From Acetobacteraceae bacterium (lineage in GTDB: Bacteria > Pseudomonadota > Alphaproteobacteria > Acetobacterales > Acetobacteraceae), in NCBI GenBank assembly GCA_027311485.1, contig DAICYU010000002.1:1-33171 (forward strand): a stretch of 33,171 nucleotides of DNA, written 5' to 3'. A model generated the notes under the pieces. That model was not told the DNA's origin, made no database searches, and worked only from the letters and a program-made list of their open reading frames with translations. The translations under genes and the position numbers were made by a program. Shown here one piece after another: positions 21,677 through 32,362 of the stretch. Positions within the stretch are counted from its first letter, which is position 1, and each line of letters begins with the position of its first letter.

Positions 21677-23308
21677 TTACTTGGAGAACTTGGCCGGCTG
21701 GTTGACCGCCGACTGGAAGAATGTCTGCAGGGCGGTCTTGATCGAGGCGGCGTCACTGGCCTGGATGTAGTCCTGCGGTGCCGAAGCGCAGGCCTGCAGG
21801 TTGTACGTTACGCTGCCGGGGCCGGTGCCCTCCACAAGGCTGGCCATATTGCTCAGGTAGTATCCGTTCATCAACGGATAGTATGGCGTGTAGAGCACGT
21901 AGACCACATACCCGAGATTCTTGAAATTCTGGCAGTAGCTGGGGTCCATCGCCGCCAGTTGACGGTTGCCGTTGCTGTCCGTGTAGTCCTGCACGCCATC
22001 CGTTATCAGGAACAGCACCTTGCGTGGCGTGGTGGACGTCATGCCGTCGCCGGAAGCCGTCAACTGCGACCCGAGCGACGTCATGGCATCGGGGAAATCC
22101 GTGTCGCCGCCATTATCGCCGCCATAGGGCTGGATCCCGGTATCCGGCCCGTTCGCGACGGTCGGCGGTCCACCGACATCCGCCAGCGCGGTTGTCCAAT
22201 CGTCACCAGCCTCGCCGCTGGCCGGATACACCTGGGTCAATGCATGGTCGAAGGTGAAGACGCCGACCTGCAGATTCTTGATCGGCAGGTCATTCGACTG
22301 CATCGTGGAGATAAGGTTGTTCACGGCAGCCTTCACCACATCGAACCGCAAGGTGACCTGGTTGCTGGCCCCGATCGTGCTTCTGGCGATGGCATAGTAA
22401 TCATTGCCTGCGCCGGCCGGCTTGCTGGTATCGAAATGGCAGGCGAAGGCGCAGGGCGGCCCGGCCTGGGGATATTGCGTTCCCCCCGAACCTCCGCCCC
22501 CGTCCCGTCCATGCCGTCCACCACTGCTGCCGCTCAGCGGACTCAGGTAGCCCTGGCAGCTTGGCCCTCCGCTACTGCTGGATGGATTGAAATAGGAGAA
22601 TGTATAGGGCGCGTTGGCCGGTATGGGACAGGCCAGCGACCCGCTGTAGTTGATCCCGCCCGAGGCGCATTGATAGGCATTGTACCACTGACCGGACGGC
22701 GGTGTGGTGCTGGTGCTGTAGATGGCACCCGGCGACGTCGTATAGGACGAACCGCCCGTGGCGCAGGGGGTCAGCTGCTGCAACGTCTCGATGTCGCTGT
22801 TCGTCGCGCCGATTTCCATGGACGGCGAGTTGTCCAGCATGATTTCGATATTGAGATAAGGCGCCGACAGCATGCCGGTGACCGAGGATGATCCGGTCAG
22901 CGGCCACGACGTCACCCCGAACAGTTTTCCGAAGAACGGCCTATAGGTTGCTGCCCAGTTGGTTTTCGCGACAATCGTCGTGCCCGCCCGCGTCAGCGAC
23001 ACGTTGATGACCGGCGACCCGACCGTCGATATATGGCCGACCTGCGCATTGAATCGTGCCTGGCCGGCCGAGACCCCGTCGGCGAGATAGTTGTTGGGAT
23101 CGGTTATCAGCGCATTGCTGGCTGCCATGATGCCCGCCAGGGATCCCGCGTCGGCACTGAGTTCAAGTTTCGTCTTGGCTGCCAGAACGCCCGAGAAATC
23201 AATCGCCAACCCGACAAGCGCGATCAGGACCGGCGCCATCAGACCAATGACGATTGCCGTCGAGGCGGCACGGTCTCGGCGGAATTGCATGCGTCGCTGG
23301 CTTATCAT
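21677..23308 (-). CDS. tadG: TadG-like pilus protein with von Willebrand A domain
   Basis: This 543-aa protein starts with a TadE/G-type membrane anchor (RDRAASTAIVIGLMAPVLIALVGLAIDFSG). A vWA domain follows: the MIDAS motif DNSPS at 159-163, a large Ser/Gly/Cys-rich insertion at about 180-300 with a GRDGGGGSGG run, then the remaining strands including FLITDG at 433-438. vWA domains bind ligands through a metal ion. TadG proteins are pseudopilin or adhesion-related factors of Tad pili. The insertion carries several Cys (CATGG, QCASG, ACPIP, SCQGY, PCAFACHF) that could form disulphides. AAGGA lies upstream of the ATG. It follows the TadE/G-like gene by 27 bp. Confidence 0.88.
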   Translation of the reverse strand: MISQRRMQFRRDRAASTAIVIGLMAPVLIALVGLAIDFSGVLAAKTKLELSADAGSLAGIMAASNALITDPNNYLADGVSAGQARFNAQVGHISTVGSPVINVSLTRAGTTIVAKTNWAATYRPFFGKLFGVTSWPLTGSSSVTGMLSAPYLNIEIMLDNSPSMEIGATNSDIETLQQLTPCATGGSSYTTSPGAIYSTSTTPPSGQWYNAYQCASGGINYSGSLACPIPANAPYTFSYFNPSSSSGGPSCQGYLSPLSGSSGGRHGRDGGGGSGGTQYPQAGPPCAFACHFDTSKPAGAGNDYYAIARSTIGASNQVTLRFDVVKAAVNNLISTMQSNDLPIKNLQVGVFTFDHALTQVYPASGEAGDDWTTALADVGGPPTVANGPDTGIQPYGGDNGGDTDFPDAMTSLGSQLTASGDGMTSTTPRKVLFLITDGVQDYTDSNGNRQLAAMDPSYCQNFKNLGYVVYVLYTPYYPLMNGYYLSNMASLVEGTGPGSVTYNLQACASAPQDYIQASDAASIKTALQTFFQSAVNQPAKFSK

Positions 23309-23335
23309 CGCCTTTTCCTTCCATCGCTGCAGGCG

Positions 23336-24097
23336 TTAGGCCGGACTTGTCGCGACCGGATAGTTGGGACAGACGGTTGTCGTGTCGGACGCACCGCCGG
23401 GGTAATATTGCACCCAGCTACTTGCGAGACCGATACGAGGTGAAAAATAGGCCGATTGCTTCATCGGGATGGGCCCTGTGAAGAACTTGTAGAAGAACGG
23501 ATAGAACGTGTAGTTGACATCGACCACCAGCAAAGGACCGACTCCCTGGGTATCGGTCGGCAGTGTCGCGGGGGACGATCCCGCGGTATCCGCAACGAAA
23601 CTGAGCGTGCCGCACTGCCGTGTCGTCCCTGAGCCCTGGAAGGTGCCGCTCCACGCCACATTTGCGGTGTAGGTGCAGGCCGTGGTGCAGCCGCTGACGG
23701 TCGGCTGCATCACGACGGATGAAATGACCACGCCGAACGCCGGCGGCGACGCCGACTGGGTGGCTGGCAGATACGCATAGATGGCCGAGGCCGCGGTTGT
23801 GACCTGCGACAGGGTCAGCTGGTTTGTCCCCGCCGTGGTCGCCGCCATGATCGTGGCAATCTCGGCGATCGCCTGTGCGGTCAGGCTGACGCGCTTCCAG
23901 GCGATGAACGCGGTCGTCAGATCGTACAGGCCGGCTGAAACCGCCATGAGAAGGGGGGCGAGCAAGGCAAACTCCAGCGCCGCGACCCCGCGGCCCGACC
24001 GTGCCAGCCAGTTTCTGCCGAACCGGCCGCCGCGTTCGGACCGGGGTGGGAAGCGGCGCAGGTGTCGGCGCGCCATGTCCTGCATGCACTGTCGCAT
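23336..24097 (-). CDS. TadE/TadG-family pseudopilin-like protein
   Basis: About 253 aa with the TadE signature GVAALEFALLAPLLM in a single N-terminal membrane helix after a long basic leader. An extracytoplasmic domain with paired Cys (SGCTTACTYTA; TTRQCGTLSF) follows. TadE/F/G proteins are minor pseudopilins processed by TadV that prime pilus assembly. The ATG at 24097 is preferred to the track's 24118 because AGGGA lies seven bases upstream, directly after the tadE stop. It is longer than typical TadE or TadF and occupies the tadF position in the operon, so it may be the TadF equivalent. Confidence 0.83.
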   Translation of the reverse strand: MRQCMQDMARRHLRRFPPRSERGGRFGRNWLARSGRGVAALEFALLAPLLMAVSAGLYDLTTAFIAWKRVSLTAQAIAEIATIMAATTAGTNQLTLSQVTTAASAIYAYLPATQSASPPAFGVVISSVVMQPTVSGCTTACTYTANVAWSGTFQGSGTTRQCGTLSFVADTAGSSPATLPTDTQGVGPLLVVDVNYTFYPFFYKFFTGPIPMKQSAYFSPRIGLASSWVQYYPGGASDTTTVCPNYPVATSPA

Positions 24098-24107
24098 CGC
24101 GCCGTCC

Positions 24108-24548
24108 CTAGAATTCATTCTGATAGGCGGCCGTGCCGACGATTGTCATGACATTCAGCGGCCAGACCGGAAGCCCCGTCGTATAGGTGGCCCGCAACAG
24201 CATCAGGCTGTTCGCGCCGCCGGCATTGAACGGCGCGGACGGCGCCGTCACTGCCTGGAAGCTGGTAACCGGCTGAAGAACGATCGTGACATTGGCGCAG
24301 TTCAGGAAAGCGGCCAGGAACGGGCAGAAGACCACGGACTGAAACCCCGATGGGCTGGCCGGGTTTGCCTGTCCGGTCTGCATCTGGCGCGCCGCTTCCC
24401 GCGCAGCGTAATCCATCGCCGTCTGCGCATAGAGCAGAAACCCAAGCTGCAGAATCAGCAGGGTAAGACCGAAAAAGGCTGTCATGGTCAGCGCGAATTC
24501 AAGCGCGACGGTGCCCGATCTGAGTCGGTGCCGGCGTGATGTCTTCAT
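24108..24548 (-). CDS. tadE: TadE-like pseudopilin
   Basis: This 146-aa protein has a short basic leader (KTSRRHRLRSG), then the TadE signature TVALEFALTMTAFFGLTLLILQLGFLLYAQ, followed by MDYAAREAARQMQTG, typical for TadE. It is a minor pseudopilin anchored in the inner membrane. The start at 24548 overlaps the tadC stop as ATGA, which fixes it against the track's 24611. The remaining ectodomain has two Cys (VVFCPFLAAFLNCAN). Confidence 0.9.
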   Translation of the reverse strand: MKTSRRHRLRSGTVALEFALTMTAFFGLTLLILQLGFLLYAQTAMDYAAREAARQMQTGQANPASPSGFQSVVFCPFLAAFLNCANVTIVLQPVTSFQAVTAPSAPFNAGGANSLMLLRATYTTGLPVWPLNVMTIVGTAAYQNEF

Positions 24549-25474
24549 GGCGAGAGCATCGTCCGCATCACTTCCAGCGCCGCCGGCCCGCCGACGACGA
24601 TGAAGATGCAAGGCAGGATGAACACGATCATAGGGATGGTCAGCAGCACCGGGATCCGGGCGGCCCGGGCCTCGAAGCGCATCAGGGCGCTGTGCCGCAT
24701 TTCCGCGGCCAGGGTGCGCAACGCCTGGGCCAGCGGCGTGCCGTATTTCAGGCTTTGCGCCAGCACGGCGCCCAGCCGGATCATGGAGTCAAGGCCGGTC
24801 CGCGCGCCCATGTTCGCCAGCGCCCGGTGCCGGTCCGCCAGCACCTTCATTTCCATGGCGGTGATACGCAGCTCATTGGCTGTCGCGGCGGCGCCGTCCC
24901 GCGCCTCGGCACCCACGCGCTCGAACCCCGCCTCAAGCGCCATGCCGGCCTCGGCGCAGATGATCAGCAGGTCAAGCGCAGCCGGCATGCCGGTTTCCAC
25001 GGACCTGAGGTATCGCTTGCGGTTGCTGCGCACCAGGTAGTCTGGGGCCATCAGCCCGATGATCCCGCCGATCCCCATCACCAGCGGCGCCGACATCGCG
25101 ATATGCGCCGCGCGGATGAAGATCAGCATCAACAGCGGCAGCCCGACAGCCAGGACCAGCTTCGCGCCGACGAACAGCGGCAGCGCGAGACCGCTGCGGT
25201 TGCCACTGGCATTCACCGTTTCCCGCAGGTCGTTGATCGCCTTGCCTGACAGCAGGCCGCTGCGCAGCACGGTTTGCCCGATCACCCCCAGCAGCCGGAT
25301 CCAGACCGGAACGCGGTCCTCGATGACCTCATCGCGGTCGTCATACGGCGTGCGGAGCGAGCGGATGCGGGTTTCGACCTGCGCGTTCCGCTGCGCCAAC
25401 GGCATCATCAGCACGCCTGCGACCGCGCACAGCACCGACAATGCGATCGCCAGTTCCCAGATAAGGCCGCTCAC
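24545..25474 (-). CDS. tadC: TadC inner-membrane platform protein
   Basis: This 309-aa GspF-domain protein has two to four hydrophobic segments and the TadC hallmarks DLLIICAEAGMALEAGFERV and LGAVLAQSLKYGTPLAQALRTLAAEMRH, ending in a hydrophobic hairpin. It pairs with TadB as the membrane platform driven by TadA. The GTG start at 25474 overlaps the tadB stop as GTGA and has GGAAGAG upstream. The track's upstream extension to 25636 lies inside tadB and is not used. Confidence 0.93.
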   Translation of the reverse strand: MSGLIWELAIALSVLCAVAGVLMMPLAQRNAQVETRIRSLRTPYDDRDEVIEDRVPVWIRLLGVIGQTVLRSGLLSGKAINDLRETVNASGNRSGLALPLFVGAKLVLAVGLPLLMLIFIRAAHIAMSAPLVMGIGGIIGLMAPDYLVRSNRKRYLRSVETGMPAALDLLIICAEAGMALEAGFERVGAEARDGAAATANELRITAMEMKVLADRHRALANMGARTGLDSMIRLGAVLAQSLKYGTPLAQALRTLAAEMRHSALMRFEARAARIPVLLTIPMIVFILPCIFIVVGGPAALEVMRTMLSP

Positions 25475-26432
25475 GACAGGCTCTTCCTGATGATCGCCTG
25501 CATCGATATGAAGCCCATGCAGAGCAGGATGATGCCGGCGAACAGCAGCTTCTTGCCGCCCGGGGTGGTGACCATCGGGGTCAGATAGTTGGGGGAAAGG
25601 ACCATCAGGGCGCCTGTCATCAGGAACGGCAGGCACCCCAGCACATACATTGTCATGCGCGCCTCGGAGGACAGGGCGATGCCGCGCTGCTTCAGGGCGA
25701 CACGCTTGCGCACCACGTCCGCCAGGTTTTCCAGCGTTTCACTCAGGCTGCCGCCGGACTGGTTCTGCAGCGCCAGGGCAACCGCCAGAAAGCGGTATTC
25801 CAGCAGGGCGCTGCGCTGCGCCAGTTTCATCAGCGCACCATGCAACGAATTGCCCAGCCGCACCTCGTCGATGACCCGGCGGAACTCGGCCGAGGTCGGC
25901 CACTGCCCTTCCTCGCTGATGATGCGAAGGGCATCTCCCACGGTGAACCCGGCGCGGACCGACCGCACGGCCATCGCCAGGGCATCAGGCAGCTGGGTGT
26001 AGAGCTGGCCGGAGCGTCGCTGGCGAAAGTACCGGAAGACCAGGCGGATCAGCATGAACAGATCGAGCGGCAGCGAGAACCAGGCCACGGACCCGATGAA
26101 GAATTCGCTGATGCTGACGCCTGCGACGGCCAGTCCGCAGGTGATCAGCAGAACGACCCACCACGGCGCCGGGTACAGGTCCGGCCGGTCGGTCTCGATC
26201 CCAAAACGGGCCAGGGTGCGGCCGGCAAGGCCGATATCGCTGACCGGCTTCTTCCAGGGGCGCCGCACCTCGATCACCGGCGCACTGGTTGGTGAGCGGA
26301 TGGGCGTTGTCACGCTGGCAATCCGCTGGCTGGCAGCCCGCGTGCGCCGATCCGCCGCATACAGCAGGGCGGCTGCCGACATCATCGTGACGCTGCCCCC
26401 GACGATGAAGACAAACGGGTTTGGTATTGCAA

Positions 26433-26436
<4 letters not shown>
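25471..26436 (-). CDS. tadB: TadB inner-membrane platform protein
   Basis: This 321-aa GspF-domain protein has an N-terminal membrane segment, a second near residues 95-135, and a C-terminal pair. The family core QLPDALAMAVRSVRAGFTVGDALRIISEE, LGNSLHGALMKLA and LALQNQSGGSLSETLENLADVVRKR is clear. It works with TadC as the motor's membrane partner. The ATG at 26436 overlaps the tadA stop as ATGA. Confidence 0.94.
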
Positions 26437-27817
<1,381 letters not shown>

Positions 27818-27821
<4 letters not shown>

Positions 27822-29044
27822 CGGCCGATCCACCGCAGCAGGCGGGGGCGCGACGCCTTGGCTTCAGGCCGCTGTGGCAGCAGCTCCCGCGCCAGGGTGG
27901 ATATGGCCGCCTGGAACGGGCCGCGCCGCCTGACGGCGGGCTGGCCGAGGGTCGCCGCCGCATGCAGCCGCTTGGGGAGCCACGGGATCGCCACGTCGAC
28001 GTCCCGGCCCAGCCCCTCGATGACCTGCTTGCGGGTCAGCGTGCCGGGCGCGCCGAGGTCGTTCAGCACCAGGATCGGGCGTGACGCCTGCCGCGGCCCG
28101 TTCGGCAGGCTGAGATGGCGCAGCGCGTCCTGCAGCGAGGGCAGGGTGGCATCCATCACCAGCACCCGGACATGCGCCAGGTCACGCAGTTCGTGGTTCA
28201 GCGGCGTCACGTGGCGCGGCAGGTCGACGACGACGAAGTTGAACCGGCTGCAGAGCAGGGATGACAGATGTTCGGCCGCGCCTGGCGGCGGTGTCACCAG
28301 CCTGTTGAGCGGCTCCTCGGCCGAGAGCAGGTGCAGCCGGTCACTGACCGCGGGGGAGGACCGTTCCGCGAAAAGCACGTCCACCCGCTCGGGGTTCTCC
28401 AGGGCCGCCCGCAGGCCGCCGCCGCTTTTGGTGGATAGCATCAGGGCCGCGGCGCCGCCATGCAGGTCGGCATCGAACAGCAGGACATGGTGGCGCGAAC
28501 GGTCGGCGAGTTCCACCGCCAGGTTGACGGCAATGGTCGTGGCGCCGACGCCGCCGCGCACGCCGGTCACGGTCACGATCCGCCCGCCGCGTGCCGCGGA
28601 TGCATTGCCGCCGGTCAGTGGCGGCAGCAGCCGGCGCGCGACAATCTCCCGGTTGAGCGGCTTGGAGAGGTATTCCTGCGCGCCCAGGCCGCGGACGACC
28701 TGGCGGTAGAACTCCATGTCCTCGATGTCGCCGATGACGAAGACCCGCACGCTGGGCTCGATGTAATGCGCCAGGTTCTCGAGCGCACCGAGCGGGTCGG
28801 TCTGGCCGGAGATGTCCACGAGGAGGGCGGCGATGGGGGTGTCGAGACGCTGCAGCCCGGCGCGCGTCTCGGCGATGTCGCCGGTGCGGAAGTCGGCGGC
28901 CGGTCCCAGTACCGGTGCCAATACATCTGTCAGGACAGACAGCGTTTCGCGGTCGTTGACATAGGCCAGCAGGGGCACGCGCGTCGAACGAAGGCTTTCG
29001 TCGCGGACCTGCTCCGGCTCGAGAAGATGATCCACGGCCGTCAT
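27818..29044 (-). CDS. tadZ: TadZ/CpaE pilus-localisation ATPase
   Basis: This 408-aa protein has an N-terminal receiver-like domain (about 25-145, with ALLVDISG and the EYLSKPL end). A MinD/ParA-type P-loop domain follows, with GVRGGVGATTIAVNLAVELA. As usual in CpaE, the deviant Walker A lacks both lysines of KGGVGKTT. DADLHGG and VVVDLPRHV complete the fold. It marks the site of pilus assembly, often the cell pole. The ATG overlaps the cpaD-like stop as ATGA. It is not a plasmid ParA, and no ParB gene is present. Confidence 0.92.
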
Positions 29045-29379
29045 GGCGCGCTCGCCGAGGCGGAGCCGGGCGATCCTGTCGCCTGGGAGGTGGGCGAGAA
29101 CGGACCAAGCTCCAGCGAGGGGAGTGGCTTGACGTGATCCGTCAACAGCCGGTTGACCGCGGCCGAGGAGAGGATTCCCGGGCTTGCGTTATCATTGACG
29201 CCCTGCTGCAGGTGGTGCGGGTTGGCCACCATCACCATCAGGTTGGCGTCATTGAGGTTTTCGGCCTGCCAGGTTCCCTCGCGCTGGAATGGATCATTGA
29301 GGCCTGCGCAACCGGCGACACCCAGCAGGAGCGCAAGGCAGGCCAGTTGCCGGAAGCGTGGTGCAGCATGAAGTGGCAT
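29041..29379 (-). CDS. short CpaD-like outer-membrane lipoprotein
   Basis: This 112-aa protein has a lipoprotein signal with lipobox VAGC. It then carries the CpaD-like block REGTW...NDANLMVMVANPHHLQQGV and AAVNRLLTDHVKPLP. CpaD proteins sit near the secretin and aid pilus exit. Caulobacter-type CpaD is about twice as long, so only the C-terminal half of the family is present here. No frameshift was noticed, and the overlaps with tadZ and the 21-bp gap to the secretin gene suggest it is functional. AGGGGG lies about eight bases before the ATG. Confidence 0.8.
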   Translation of the reverse strand: MPLHAAPRFRQLACLALLLGVAGCAGLNDPFQREGTWQAENLNDANLMVMVANPHHLQQGVNDNASPGILSSAAVNRLLTDHVKPLPSLELGPFSPTSQATGSPGSASASAP

Positions 29380-29400
29380 GTCGCTGTCCCCCTTTTGCGA

Positions 29401-30867
29401 TCAGTGCAGGATGAAGCCGGTGCCGGGGGGCAGATCGCCGGCGCCCAGGCTTGCGGTCTGGTGGCTTGCGATCTGGCGGAGTGCGTTCGGCGACGGCGGG
29501 ACGACCGCATCCGGCCCGGTTCCGAGTGCCCGCTGGCGCATCAGCAGCAGCCGGCCCAGATCCCCCGCCGGCACGAAGTCGTCGGTCGGCGTATGCAGCG
29601 CGTTCGGTGAGCTGACCGGGTTCACCAGGTAGGGGGTGACCACGATGACCAGTTCGGACTGGTCACGCTGGAACGCATCCGACTTGAACAATGCCCCCAG
29701 CACCGGGATTTCCCCGGCATAGGGCAGCCCGCGGCTGTTCATGCTGTTGTCGTGCTGCAGCAGGCCGGCGATCGCAAAGCTCTGGCCTGATCCCAGCTCG
29801 ACCGTGGTATCCGCCCGCCGCACCGTGATCGCCGGCACGGTCACGATGGAGGAGCCGAACAGGCCGGTGCTGATCGGCAGGGACACCGCACCGACATTGG
29901 TCAACTGGCTGACCTCGGGGTGCACATGCAGGCTGATGCGGCCGTCGGACAGCACTGTCGGGACAAAGGCCAGCGACACGCCGTACTGCTTGAAGGCCAG
30001 GGTGATCTCGCCGTTCTGGCCGGCGACCGGGATCGGGTACTCACCGCCGGCCAGGAAGCTGGCTGTCTCCCCGCTGCGCGCGGTGAGGTTCGGTTCGGCG
30101 AGCATGGTGATCAGCTGATCCTGGGCGAGCAGGTCCAGGATGGTGTTGACCGAGCCGCCGGGCGAGCTGACGGACAGCGTGTTGGGCGGGCTGGAGGCGG
30201 AACTGAGCCCGTCGGTGACGGCGGCCGCCAGACCCCAGCGGCCGATATTGGCCAGCGCGATCCAGTTGATGCCCAGCTGGCGCGTAATGGTGCGGGAGAT
30301 TTCGGCGATGCGCACGCGCAGGGTGACCTGCACGGATGACGTGATGCTGGACCGGTCGAAGACCTGCTGCTTGTCACTGACGTAATTATGCGCCGCCGCG
30401 GCCACCCCTGCCGCGGCGGCGGGGTTGGAGAACTGCCCGTTCACCACGATGCCGTCCGGGGTTCCGGTGAAATGCGCATCCGCGCCGGGCACTTCGCGGC
30501 GAGCCAGGGCGCCGGCCTGGCCGGCGCTGTACGACGACGGCAGGATCGTGACATCGTACTGCGAAAGCGTGTTGCCGGCATCATCCAGGGCGGCGACGGT
30601 TGTGCGGCCGGGGCCGACGCCGAAGATGAAGACGCTGTTGTGGCTTGCCGGCCGGACCTCCACGACTTTCGGATCGGCCGCGAACAGGCTGGCGATCGTG
30701 CCGTTGATGCGGAACACGCGGCCAGCCCCGGCTTCGAGGACGATGGAGCCGATCCCGGAGCCGGCGCGGGCGCGTGCCGGGGCCTGATCCGCGTATGAAG
30801 CCGTCGCGATGGGCAGAAGCGCGAGCACCGCGACGGCGGCGGCCCGGGCCAGGCTGATCTTCGGCAT
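29401..30867 (-). CDS. cpaC: CpaC/RcpA outer-membrane secretin
   Basis: This 488-aa protein has a signal peptide (LALLPIATASYA) and the pilus-secretin N-domain (VFRINGTIASLFAADPKVVEVRPASHNSVFIFG). A BON/N1-like region, then the secretin domain follow: ISRTITRQLGINW, LLAQDQLITMLAEPNLTARSGETASFLAGGEYP, and VVVTPYLVNPV near the end. It forms the multimeric outer-membrane channel for the pilus. The ATG overlaps the cpaB stop as TGATG, and AGGAGG lies inside the end of cpaB, so translation is coupled. Confidence 0.95.
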   Translation of the reverse strand: MPKISLARAAAVAVLALLPIATASYADQAPARARAGSGIGSIVLEAGAGRVFRINGTIASLFAADPKVVEVRPASHNSVFIFGVGPGRTTVAALDDAGNTLSQYDVTILPSSYSAGQAGALARREVPGADAHFTGTPDGIVVNGQFSNPAAAAGVAAAAHNYVSDKQQVFDRSSITSSVQVTLRVRIAEISRTITRQLGINWIALANIGRWGLAAAVTDGLSSASSPPNTLSVSSPGGSVNTILDLLAQDQLITMLAEPNLTARSGETASFLAGGEYPIPVAGQNGEITLAFKQYGVSLAFVPTVLSDGRISLHVHPEVSQLTNVGAVSLPISTGLFGSSIVTVPAITVRRADTTVELGSGQSFAIAGLLQHDNSMNSRGLPYAGEIPVLGALFKSDAFQRDQSELVIVVTPYLVNPVSSPNALHTPTDDFVPAGDLGRLLLMRQRALGTGPDAVVPPSPNALRQIASHQTASLGAGDLPPGTGFILH

Positions 30868-31757
30868 CAGAAATGCACCTCCTCAACGTCCTTGCCCCGG
30901 TTCACGCGGATGCTGCCGCTCTTGCCGCGCAGGGCCGGCGACACATCGCTGCTCCAGGCCACGGCCGGGGGGGCGGGTGGCGGGACCGAGGCGGTATCGG
31001 GAACTTCGCTGTCGGCTGCGGGCCGGTCGTCCGCTGCGGCGCGCACCGCCAGGGACAGCCGTCCGAGACGGGCGGCAACGGCGACGCGTTCGGCATCGAA
31101 GGGGGTTGCCTCGAGCGTCACGGTCCGGTTGGCGCTGGCCACGGCCGTCGGGTTCGCCTGCGTCCCCTGGCCGCCTTCGACCAGCTGCTGGTCGACGGCG
31201 ATCACCCGCACGTTGGTCAGTATCGTTTCACCCGATACCCGATGCTCGACCGGCTGGTCCTTTTCGTCGATCGCCTGGGTCAGGACGACATCGACATGAT
31301 CGCCGGGCCAGATCAGCCCCGCGGTGCCGCTGACCGGGTCGACCCCGATGGTCACGGCCCGCATCCCCGCGCCAAGGACGGCGGCGAGGAAGCCGCGATC
31401 GCCGGGGTTCAGCACGTCGCCGGCGATGATCGGCTCCCCGGGATTGAGGCTGCGCCGGATCATCGCGCCGCGCAGTGATGACCGCGCCGCGATCGTATCG
31501 ATGTAGCTGCCGGCCGGCGGCTGATGTGTGGGCGCGTCGGCGGCGGCGACGTCTTCCATCAGCAGCAGGGCGCCGGCACGCAAGGCCCGGGCGGCGACAA
31601 GGATACGCGGTTTCGGCACAGGGGCTGGTGGCGGCGCCGGCGCGGCAACGACCTGCGGGGCCGGTGCCGGTGCGGGTTTCTGCGCCGAGATCAGGGCGAG
31701 GCCGATGCCGGCCAAGCCCAGAAGCCCGAGCAGCACGGCCATGATGCGAAGGAACAT
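30867..31757 (-). CDS. cpaB: CpaB/RcpC pilus assembly protein
   Basis: This 296-aa protein has an N-terminal membrane anchor (MAVLLGLLGLAGIGLALISA), a Pro/Ala-rich linker (about 28-50) and a SAF domain (ILVAARALRAGALLLMEDV...GAMIRRSLNPGEPI). The RcpC core GMRAVTIGVDPVSGTAGLIWPGDHVDVVLT follows, then a variable C-terminal region. It is a periplasmic component linked to the secretin. AAGG precedes the ATG. The gap to tadV is 6 bp. Confidence 0.94.
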   Translation of the reverse strand: MFLRIMAVLLGLLGLAGIGLALISAQKPAPAPAPQVVAAPAPPPAPVPKPRILVAARALRAGALLLMEDVAAADAPTHQPPAGSYIDTIAARSSLRGAMIRRSLNPGEPIIAGDVLNPGDRGFLAAVLGAGMRAVTIGVDPVSGTAGLIWPGDHVDVVLTQAIDEKDQPVEHRVSGETILTNVRVIAVDQQLVEGGQGTQANPTAVASANRTVTLEATPFDAERVAVAARLGRLSLAVRAAADDRPAADSEVPDTASVPPPAPPAVAWSSDVSPALRGKSGSIRVNRGKDVEEVHF

Positions 31758-31763
31758 GGTACC

Positions 31764-32273
31764 TTACCGGGAAAACGTATTGATGAAGATCGGCAGCGCG
31801 CCGCAGGCGATCGCCACGGCGTAAGGCAACGGTCCGCGGCGGTGCATGCGCCATGCCTCGGCCTTCATGATGCGGGGGAGGAGGCCGTGGCGCGGGCCAG
31901 GCTCGGGCCGTCGGACGACGAACGACAGCGCGAGGTAGATCAGTGCCAGCACACCGCCGGCGAGAGTCATGAAAAGAATAAACTGAAGAACATCCGCGGG
32001 CGGCAGGACCAGGGCGACGGCGGGTATGAGTTTCATATCGCCTCCCCCAATAAATCCCCGGCGCCACAATGCGGCGGAAATGCCGAGCAGTATTGCGGCA
32101 TTGACGAGTGCCGCCGCCGCGCTGCCCTGGCCGAAGCGGAGCAGCAGGCCGGCGGCGGCAAGGCTTGCCGGTATCCAGTTCGGAATTGTCCGCGCCGCCG
32201 CATCATGCAGCCCCGCGACAACAAGCAGCGCCACGCCAAAGAGCGCGACCATCGGAGCCAGAATTTCTGTCAT
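31764..32273 (-). CDS. tadV: TadV/CpaA prepilin peptidase
   Basis: This 169-aa A24-family aspartic peptidase has about five hydrophobic segments. The two catalytic Asp residues are visible: Asp24 in LHDAAARTIPN and Asp79 in the GGGDMKL motif. It cuts the leader from Flp and the TadE-type pseudopilins. There is no N-terminal methylase domain, as expected for TadV. It is the first machinery gene after flp copy 2, which lies about 90 bp upstream behind a stem-loop. Confidence 0.94.
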   Translation of the reverse strand: MTEILAPMVALFGVALLVVAGLHDAAARTIPNWIPASLAAAGLLLRFGQGSAAAALVNAAILLGISAALWRRGFIGGGDMKLIPAVALVLPPADVLQFILFMTLAGGVLALIYLALSFVVRRPEPGPRHGLLPRIMKAEAWRMHRRGPLPYAVAIACGALPIFINTFSR

Positions 32274-32304
32274 GTCCCGCCTGTCTGTAGAGAGGACGGA
32301 GCAG

Positions 32305-32348
32305 GAAGGTTGAAGACCTGCAGTAAACCTACAATGCCATCAACCTTC
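32305..32348 (-). promoter_or_regulatory. stem-loop between flp copy 2 and tadV
   Basis: In the minus-strand transcript GAAGGTTGA (32348-32340) pairs perfectly with TCAACCTTC (32313-32305) across a 26-nt loop, and flanking purine/pyrimidine runs could extend it. No U-run follows, so it is more likely an mRNA stability or attenuation element than a full terminator. Confidence 0.45.
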
Positions 32349-32362
32349 TTCCTTGCGAGATA

